Shown: piece after piece, positions 7,643 through 12,435 of the stretch
Numbering within the stretch: the stretch's first letter is position 1
Layout of the letters: each line of letters begins with the position of its first letter
NCBI GenBank assembly: GCA_964568355.1
Contig: CAZMRK010000720.1
Span: 1-16,283, forward strand
Source: JAJPJX01 sp964568355
GTDB taxonomy: Bacteria; Acidobacteriota; Terriglobia; Bryobacterales; Bryobacteraceae
Length of the DNA stretch: 16,283 nt
Direction of reading: 5' to 3'
Notes under the pieces: model-generated
Told to the model about the DNA's origin: nothing
The model's database searches: none
Seen by the model: the letters and a program-made list of their open reading frames with translations, nothing else
Program-made: the position numbers and the translations under genes

Positions 7643-8258
7643 CGCCTGCCTGACGATTATTCGCTGTTTGACTCCGGAGGGAGTTTAGGCAAAGAGGTCG
7701 CTTCCAATGCATGGGCAACCCATGCAGGTTCGCTATAAGAGCGCCATACGATTGTGCCGTTTGGGTTTCCAGGACTTTCCTTGGCTCCGCCTCTGAATTG
7801 TCGTAGACCATGGCCTGGTGTGCCAGGCTCAAGGCCGCTGGAAGATTCAGGAGGCTGCGAATGTAACGCCTCCTGACGTCTGTATCGGGAACATCATGGC
7901 CGCCCTGCGCGACACGCTCGCGAACGCGTTGGATACTACGTTCCGGAGTATCCAGGCAGATGTACACGAGGCGGACAAAGAATCCGCGGGCGCAAGCTTC
8001 GCGCATGGTCTCTATTGTGCTGCTGCTTGCGAGCGTCGTCTCGATGGCAAAGCTTTGGCTCTTCTTGAGGTACTCGCGGGTCCTGCCGATCACTTCCCTG
8101 GCGGCTGATACAGCCGCACGCCGGGGGTGAATTGGATCGATGCGTTTAGCAATGGCGTCAGCTTCGAGGAGACTCTCCCGCCCTTCAAAGCTCAGCCCGA
8201 GGAGGACGCTGCTCTTGCCGGAGCCATTGGGACCGGCGATCATAGTCAGGACAGCCAC
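7581..8258 (-). CDS. Zeta-toxin-family kinase, probable C-terminal frameshift
   Basis: This is a P-loop kinase of the zeta toxin family, whose studied members phosphorylate UDP-N-acetylglucosamine or related sugars. Walker A is GPNGSGKSS (9-17), FAIETTLAS (70-78) is the substrate-side motif, and RVRERVAQGGHDVPDTDVRR (111-130) is the characteristic Arg-rich lid, followed by RYIRSLLNL. After Glu164 the open frame becomes unlike the family and runs into the 3' end of the convergent esterase (62-bp overlap). In another frame the sequence continues as GTIVWRSYSEPAWVAHAL and stops at 7657-7659. Restoring one A in the short A-run at 7766-7768 would give a protein of about 200 residues with no overlap. 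The open frame is therefore probably a mutated or mis-sequenced version. The GTG start lies 3 bp after the upstream 78-residue gene, suggesting coupling. Confidence 0.82.
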   Translation of the reverse strand: MAVLTMIAGPNGSGKSSVLLGLSFEGRESLLEADAIAKRIDPIHPRRAAVSAAREVIGRTREYLKKSQSFAIETTLASSSTIETMREACARGFFVRLVYICLDTPERSIQRVRERVAQGGHDVPDTDVRRRYIRSLLNLPAALSLAHQAMVYDNSEAEPRKVLETQTAQSYGALIANLHGLPMHWKRPLCLNSLRSQTANNRQAGVRAAGGGGSGATVRLFGARW

Positions 8259-8261
8259 GCG

Positions 8262-8498
8262 TCAGGCTGCGCTTTGGCTGAGTTCACGTAGCACTTCGTG
8301 GTTTCGCTCGCGTGGCGCTCCGGCCAGGTAGCGGATCTCGAATCTTCGACCGTCGGGTTGCTCCATAACTTCCAAACCCGATATCGCGTCGCGGTAGAAG
8401 ACCGGCACGCCGGCCCTTAAGGTTGCTTCGCGTGCCCGTGCTCCTGCGATTCGAACAGCGGCAGTGAAATCATCGTTCAGGAGATACCGGTTCGCCAT
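8262..8498 (-). CDS. Small protein upstream of zeta-like kinase, candidate antitoxin
   Basis: This 78-residue soluble protein has no recognised domain. It begins MANRYLLNDDFTAAVRIAGA and contains GVPVFYRDA and a Glu/Arg-rich C-terminus (RNHEVLRELSQ). A good ribosome site (AAGGAAAGG) precedes ATG 8498. Its stop is separated from the zeta-like kinase start by only 3 bp, so the two are almost certainly made together. Position and size suggest an antitoxin or accessory subunit. It does not obviously resemble the classical epsilon antitoxin, so that role is an inference. Another reading is a conserved protein that simply travels with this kinase family. Confidence 0.75.
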   Translation of the reverse strand: MANRYLLNDDFTAAVRIAGARAREATLRAGVPVFYRDAISGLEVMEQPDGRRFEIRYLAGAPRERNHEVLRELSQSAA

Positions 8499-8523
8499 GA
8501 GCCTTTCCTTATGATATCGCCGT

Positions 8524-9051
8524 TCACGCCTCTATTTCAGGCGGCACAAACTCCTCCGGCAGCAGCCCCATCACCCATTCATCGTGCAAAATGTCCTGTT
8601 TGCGGACCGCCCGCCGGATCGTGCCTTCCAATCGGAATCCGTTCTTCTCGAAAGCCCGCCGGCTTGGATGATTATTGGTGAAGATATAGGCTTCCAGTTT
8701 TTCCAGACCCAGCAGGAGAAAGCCGTACCCGGCCGCCAGTCCGATCGCCATGCTTCCGTAGCCGCGGCCCTGAAATCGCGTTCCGATCCAAATCCCCAGA
8801 TCTGCTCGGAATCCCTCCCGGTACGGACGGATGCCGATCATGCCCATGGGGCACCGGGAAGCCCGCTCCACGATCGCGAACTCGTACACCTCGCCGTTGC
8901 GGGTCTTCTCCGCCCGCTCCGCAATCCCCGCGCAATACTCTTCGTAAGATTCCGGCCCATCCCATAGCAGCCCCGCGGTCACGGACGGATCCGTTACCAG
9001 CGCATACAATGCGTCGGCATCGCCAGGCTGAAGTGGCCGAATCAGAACCAT
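8524..9051 (-). CDS. GNAT-family N-acetyltransferase (RimJ/RimL-like)
   Basis: This 175-residue acetyl-CoA-dependent acetyltransferase starts with the family opening IRPLQPGDADALYALVTDP. The acetyl-CoA pyrophosphate loop (motif A) is RFQGRGYGS, preceded by the strand ADLGIWIG. Motif B includes NNHPSRRAFEKNGFRLEGTI, typical of RimJ/RimL and related small-molecule or protein N-acetyltransferases. The acceptor cannot be predicted. No clear ribosome site precedes ATG 9051. The stop lies 25 bp before the 78-residue gene, so it may share a transcript with the toxin-like pair, though it could also be independent. Confidence 0.88.
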   Translation of the reverse strand: MVLIRPLQPGDADALYALVTDPSVTAGLLWDGPESYEEYCAGIAERAEKTRNGEVYEFAIVERASRCPMGMIGIRPYREGFRADLGIWIGTRFQGRGYGSMAIGLAAGYGFLLLGLEKLEAYIFTNNHPSRRAFEKNGFRLEGTIRRAVRKQDILHDEWVMGLLPEEFVPPEIEA

Positions 9052-9102
9052 GTATCAGATTACATCAGCATAGCAATGGGTGCCGTGAGTCTGAACAGGT
9101 CC

Positions 9103-9117
9103 CGTACTCTTAGTACG
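9103..9117. repeat. Short perfect hairpin between universal stress and acetyltransferase genes
   Basis: CGTACT-CTT-AGTACG forms a perfect 6-bp stem with a 3-base loop between the stop of the universal stress gene (9154) and the start of the acetyltransferase (9051), both on the minus strand. A second small stem, CGTGA-AAG-TCACG, spans the stop codon at 9146-9158. Neither is followed by a clear T-run, so a terminator role is possible but weak. Confidence 0.3.
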
Positions 9118-9153
9118 TAAGGTCGATTGCGGAGCTGCCAGAGACCGTGAAAG

Positions 9154-9894
9154 TCACGCAGCCTTGCGGTTTTCGCTAGGTAACCCGGCCGCTGCGGCTG
9201 GTGCGCCCACTAGTACCGCGCAGGACGCATCTCGCGCAATCCGATAGGTGTGCGCTCCCAAATGTCCGGGAGGCCCCCCAGCCTCGCCATGCCCGATCAC
9301 CAGCAGAGAGGCGCCCCTGGTCTGAGCCGCGCGCACCAGCACCTTCACCACCTCGCCGGCGTGTACCGCCACCTCCGACGTGCGGGCTAGCTTGCGGCGA
9401 AACTCCATCAGCCACCCCATGGCTCTCTCGAAAGCCGCCAGTCTCAGCCGCGCCTCCGGCACTTCCGGTACCGCATGGATGAGGTGCAGCTTCGCGCCGT
9501 ATGCCTGGGCGATGCCCGCCGCCGATACCAGGTGTTCTTCGTTGCCGGCGCCCGGCTCTACTGCGCACAGCACCGGTCCGCTGGCTGCGTCCTTTTCCGC
9601 CGCCTGCCTTGCGGGGGCGATCCATACCGGGCACTGGGCCTTGCCGAGCACTCCGGCAATGGTGGCCTCCAGCGCACCCGAATCATGCCGCGGGATGAAA
9701 ATCAGATCGGCGCCGCCGCCTCGCGCGAATTCGAGCACGCGGCTGGCCGTGCTTCCCTTGCCGGGATGCGCTTCCGTATCAAATAGTACGAGTTCCGAAT
9801 GGCACTTCTCTGCGAGTTGGACTGCTTGCCCAAGCGTGCTCTTGCACTCCGGGCTGGAATCGAATAAGAAGACGATCTTATGAAAGGGCCACAT
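9154..9894 (-). CDS. Universal stress protein with two Usp domains
   Basis: This 246-residue cytoplasmic protein has two tandem Usp folds. The first (about 4-95) begins HKIVFLFDSSPECKSTL and is short: it ends in GKAQCPVWIAPA without a recognisable nucleotide loop. The second (about 105-232) begins GPVLCAVEPGAGNEEHL and ends with VIGHGEAGGPPGHLGAHTYR and DASCAVLVG, the expected position of the ATP loop G-x2-G-x9-G-S/T. There the final Ser/Thr is Ala and the spacing is altered, so ATP binding is doubtful. ATG 9894 has a good ribosome site (GGAGAGG). Usp proteins respond to starvation and stress, but nothing in the sequence shows how this one is controlled. Confidence 0.88.
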   Translation of the reverse strand: MWPFHKIVFLFDSSPECKSTLGQAVQLAEKCHSELVLFDTEAHPGKGSTASRVLEFARGGGADLIFIPRHDSGALEATIAGVLGKAQCPVWIAPARQAAEKDAASGPVLCAVEPGAGNEEHLVSAAGIAQAYGAKLHLIHAVPEVPEARLRLAAFERAMGWLMEFRRKLARTSEVAVHAGEVVKVLVRAAQTRGASLLVIGHGEAGGPPGHLGAHTYRIARDASCAVLVGAPAAAAGLPSENRKAA

Positions 9895-9969
9895 TGACCT
9901 CTCCTATCTTGCAAAGACGTTCTGACCAGCCACATCGCCTAGCGGCGAGATGCGGCACAGCGGACGTTG

Positions 9970-10323
9970 CTAGACATTTTGCAGAGGGGGTGCCCGGCTG
10001 ACGGGCGAGGAAAATCCGCCGGTCAGGTGGTGTGAGGCATCGGTCGGCAAGAAATGCGCGACGACGGGAAGAGAAGGGCAAATCGGAAAAGTAGAAGCGA
10101 CCGCCGCGGGAACGCTAAGTTTCGCGACGACAGGAACCGGCGCCAGACCCCTATGCCCGCCACTAAGCGAGAGGCTGCTCGACTGCGCCAGAGCACGTAG
10201 GCTGCCCCACGTCTTCAGCGTTGCAGGACCGCGGTGCATGACCGCGTTCTGGCCCATCAGGGCCAGCAGCCACACCACCACGACCATCGTGAACGGGTTG
10301 AGCTTCCTTGTCCCGCGTGCCAT
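9970..10323 (-). CDS. Hypothetical small protein with one N-terminal membrane segment
   Basis: This 117-residue reading frame is not recognised. It starts MARGTRKLNPF, then has a hydrophobic helix (about 12-28, FTMVVVVWLLALMG) that could be a signal anchor or uncleaved signal peptide. The remainder is rich in Ser, Pro, Val and Ala without a known motif. Third-position GC is high, as in neighbouring genes, which favours coding. The ribosome site is poor and the C-terminal half looks low in complexity. It lies between the GH140-like gene and the universal stress gene on the same strand. It could be spurious. Confidence 0.45.
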   Translation of the reverse strand: MARGTRKLNPFTMVVVVWLLALMGQNAVMHRGPATLKTWGSLRALAQSSSLSLSGGHRGLAPVPVVAKLSVPAAVASTFPICPSLPVVAHFLPTDASHHLTGGFSSPVSRAPPLQNV

Positions 10324-10359
10324 GATTCAGCTACGGAATGAACTTTCTTTAATAATGTA

Positions 10360-10374
10360 GCAAGGTCGTCTTGC
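10360..10374 (-). terminator. Weak candidate terminator after the GH140-like gene
   Basis: On the minus strand GCAAG-ACGAC-CTTGC forms a 5-bp stem followed by TACATTATT, a moderately T-rich tail. It lies about 38 bp after the stop of the glycoside hydrolase gene and upstream of the small hypothetical gene. The stem is short and the T-run is interrupted. Confidence 0.25.
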
Positions 10375-10411
10375 GCCGGACAACTCCCGAAAACACACTA
10401 ATTTGCTCTCA

Positions 10412-11848
10412 TTATCGGGTGATGCGGCCGGGTGGCCCGAAGGATTTCGACACGTCGTCCAGCACCAGTATCCAGTCGCTGCCGAACCCTTCCGAAGGCG
10501 GCTGGAACTCCTGGCGGCCCTGATTGGGAAACTCGCCGATTATCGTAGCCGCGCCGTCCCGCGGGCTGTACCACCAGGCCTTCAATCGCTCCCCCGGGAT
10601 CTTGCCCAGATAGAGGCGAATACGCCGCCCCTGCGGGCTATAGACAAACGCGTAGCCGTCCCCTCGTGTCGCGGTGAGATAATCGGCTCCGGAGAGGGCA
10701 TCCACGATCATTGTCTGGTCCGGGATACGCGAGAAATACGGCCGTGACTCCACCAGTTGGCGCACATAGCGCATCTGGTTCGCTCCCGGCCGCTGCACCG
10801 CTTCCTGCCAGTAATAGAGCGGCCCGTTCACCGGCCGCCGCCCGGGCGTGTACATCTGCCAGGCTGCATGATTGCCGTAGGTGTGCCCGCAAGCTCCGGA
10901 GAACACGTCCCAATAGGCCCGCTGCCGCACATGGGCGTCAAAGCTGTAGCCGTAGTCGCGTGACCGGAAAGCCAGCGGATGATCTTCATAGAGCGGCTCC
11001 CCGTCCATCACCGGCTTGATGGGCGTGCGCTCATAGTCGCGCCGGATCTTCAGCCAGCACTGCGTGGGCTCCGCCAGTCCGTGCCCGGTCTGGTGCATGT
11101 TGAAGTCCAGCCAGTCGTCGTTGTGGAACCAGGTGGATGACGTGCCCCCGCCTCGCGGATGGAAGGTCATCATCACCGCGTCGTAGTCTTCTTTTCCGGA
11201 AACGCCGATGGCGATACCCCTGGCCAGCGCCCGCCAGATTTCCTCTACACCGTCTGCCGGGCGATCGCCTCCCAGAATCCAGATCACGCCCTTCCGGCCG
11301 AAGCGCTTGCCCAGGAATTTGCCGTAGGTTTCGGCATTTGCCGCGGTGAAGAGAGGTTCGTCTACCTTGGTGAATTTCGTGACCCAGCGGCCCCAGGTGG
11401 GCAGCAGGCCGACATAGAGCCCCAGGCGATTGGCCTGGTCCACGATGTACTCCACGTGGTCCCAATAGTCGTACTGCTGCCGGTCGGCCGGATTTGCGCC
11501 AGGTGTCACCGCCGGCCGTGCCGGATCCCGATTGAGGAGCGGCAAATCGCCATAGGCATTCGGCTCCGTGATTCCGTCAAACTCCGCCAGGGCGACCGCT
11601 TGAATCACGTTGAAGCCCTGCCGCGCCCGCACTTCAAGATAAGCGACGGCGTTCTTCCGGTCCATCCGGTGAAACAATTCCCACGCGGTGTCGCCGAGAT
11701 AGAAAAACGGCTTGCCGTCGGCCCGAACCAGGAAGCGATGATTCTCGCTGACCCGGATCTGAGGCAGCCCGCGACTCTGCGCCCCTGCCGGCGGGGCGAG
11801 AGCGCCCACGAAGATGGCCCATAGAGCCCACCCCATTCGTTTCGCCAT
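10412..11848 (-). CDS. Secreted glycoside hydrolase, DUF4038/GH140-like (apiosidase-like)
   Basis: This 478-residue protein has a signal peptide (1-23, ending AGA) and a DUF4038-type (beta/alpha)8 barrel, followed by a C-terminal beta domain of the 'putative collagen-binding' type (about 380-465). The barrel opens with RFLVRADGKPFFYLGDTAWE, a hallmark of the family, and continues with ARQGFNVIQAVALAEFDGI and LGLYVGLLPTWGRWV. Asp195 in ILGGDRPADG and Glu284 in PVMDGEPLYEDHP fit the catalytic acid pair described for GH140 apiosidases, which remove apiose from pectic rhamnogalacturonan II. The actual substrate here is unproven. No clear ribosome site precedes ATG 11848, and Met5 is an alternative start. 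It is transcribed divergently from the PadR gene and is not in a recognisable polysaccharide utilisation cluster. Confidence 0.88.
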   Translation of the reverse strand: MAKRMGWALWAIFVGALAPPAGAQSRGLPQIRVSENHRFLVRADGKPFFYLGDTAWELFHRMDRKNAVAYLEVRARQGFNVIQAVALAEFDGITEPNAYGDLPLLNRDPARPAVTPGANPADRQQYDYWDHVEYIVDQANRLGLYVGLLPTWGRWVTKFTKVDEPLFTAANAETYGKFLGKRFGRKGVIWILGGDRPADGVEEIWRALARGIAIGVSGKEDYDAVMMTFHPRGGGTSSTWFHNDDWLDFNMHQTGHGLAEPTQCWLKIRRDYERTPIKPVMDGEPLYEDHPLAFRSRDYGYSFDAHVRQRAYWDVFSGACGHTYGNHAAWQMYTPGRRPVNGPLYYWQEAVQRPGANQMRYVRQLVESRPYFSRIPDQTMIVDALSGADYLTATRGDGYAFVYSPQGRRIRLYLGKIPGERLKAWWYSPRDGAATIIGEFPNQGRQEFQPPSEGFGSDWILVLDDVSKSFGPPGRITR

Positions 11849-11860
11849 ATCGAAAGTCCG

Positions 11861-11881
11861 ATAGTAGAAGATCTATAGTAG
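11861..11881. repeat. Pair of 7-bp direct repeats upstream of GH140-like gene
   Basis: ATAGTAG occurs at 11861-11867 and again at 11875-11881, 14 bp apart, immediately upstream of the GH140-like start codon. The stretch is AT-rich within GC-rich surroundings and probably overlaps that gene's promoter. On the minus strand TACTAT is a possible -10 box, but no well-spaced -35 was found. Confidence 0.3.
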
Positions 11882-11888
11882 TCCCCCG

Positions 11889-11917
11889 GAACCGCGCGCG
11901 TCAGCAAGCGGACAAAC
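11889..11917 (+). repeat. Dispersed repeat unit 1, copy A
   Basis: This 29-bp segment matches 15476-15504 at 25 of 29 positions in the same orientation, sharing the core AGCAAGCGGACAA. It lies in the 235-bp region between the divergent GH140-like and PadR genes. In this copy it precedes repeat unit 2 by about 50 bp. At the other locus it follows unit 2. Confidence 0.6.
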
Positions 11918-11967
11918 CGCCCGTAGCCGCAGCAAGCACCTCGGTCTTGTCCTCCTAGCGACGCGCT

Positions 11968-12012
11968 GTAGCGCGCGCTTCAGCGTGCAGCGTCGACGCT
12001 CTCGTCGACGTC
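11968..12012 (+). repeat. 45-bp dispersed palindromic repeat unit 2, copy A
   Basis: This 45-bp element is identical to 15424-15468 at 43 of 45 positions, in direct orientation 3,456 bp away. It contains two stem-forming parts: GCGCGCT-TC-AGCGTGC (one G-T wobble here, perfect in the other copy) and the self-complementary octamer CGTCGACG repeated twice around CTCT. It resembles REP-type intergenic palindromic repeats. The two copies bracket the PadR-permease cassette. Confidence 0.75.
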
Positions 12013-12027
12013 ATGCCTTCTTCTCTA

Positions 12028-12056
12028 TTGACTTCTACAGGAGACTGCTATATAGT
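12028..12056 (+). promoter_or_regulatory. Sigma-70-type promoter of the padR-permease operon
   Basis: TTGACT (12028-12033) and TATAGT (12051-12056) are separated by exactly 17 bp, and each box differs from consensus by one base. The predicted start near 12062-12064 gives a leader of about 20 nt before the PadR ATG at 12084, which has an AGGGGA ribosome site. The promoter overlaps the long inverted repeat at 12032-12070. Confidence 0.75.
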
Positions 12057-12070
12057 CATTCCTGTAGAAG
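12032..12070. promoter_or_regulatory. 39-bp inverted repeat overlapping the promoter, probable PadR operator
   Basis: CTTCTACAGGA (12032-12042) and TCCTGTAGAAG (12060-12070) are perfect 11-bp inverted copies. Inside them GACT (12043-12046) pairs with AGTC (12054-12057). The arms cover the end of the -35 box, the spacer and the start of transcription, and the centre is the -10 box. Bound protein would block RNA polymerase, fitting autorepression by the dimeric PadR encoded immediately downstream. The identity of the binding protein is inferred. Confidence 0.65.
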
Positions 12071-12083
12071 CAATAGGGGAACA

Positions 12084-12419
12084 ATGGCCAAGCCGATCGA
12101 ACTGCCGCAAGGCACGCTGGACCTGCTCATTCTGAAATCTCTCGCGCTCGGACCCATGCATGGATATGGCGTCTCTCTCCGGATCCAGCAGCTCTCGCGC
12201 GATACCTTCCGCATCCAGCAGGGTTCTCTCTATCCCGCCTTACACCGTCTGGAACACTCCGGATGGATTTCGAGTGAGTGGGGCACCAGCGAGAACAACC
12301 GCAAAGCCAAGTATTACGCCCTCACCCGTGCGGGCCGTGCTCAGTTGCAGCGTGAGCGGGCCACCTGGAGGACCCTTGCGGAAGCAGTAGGGCTGGTCCT
12401 CGACGCCAACGAAGCCTGA
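12084..12419 (+). CDS. PadR-family transcriptional regulator, acidobacterial type
   Basis: This 111-residue winged-helix repressor has the typical opening KPIELPQGTLDLLILKSLAL, then GPMHGYGVSLRIQQLS and QQGSLYPALHRLEHSGWISS (recognition helix region), SENNRKAKYYALTRAGRAQL (wing) and a short C-terminal dimerisation helix. It agrees with the TIGRFAM acidobacterial PadR group, which characteristically precedes orphan duplicated permeases. ATG 12084 is chosen over an upstream in-frame start at 11985 because it has an AGGGGA ribosome site, matches the family N-terminus and lies downstream of the predicted promoter. The permease starts 16 bp after the stop, so the two form an operon. It probably represses its own promoter through the inverted repeat at 12032-12070. 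Confidence 0.93.
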   Translation: MAKPIELPQGTLDLLILKSLALGPMHGYGVSLRIQQLSRDTFRIQQGSLYPALHRLEHSGWISSEWGTSENNRKAKYYALTRAGRAQLQRERATWRTLAEAVGLVLDANEA

Positions 12420-12435
12420 ATCCCGGGAGGTCCTT

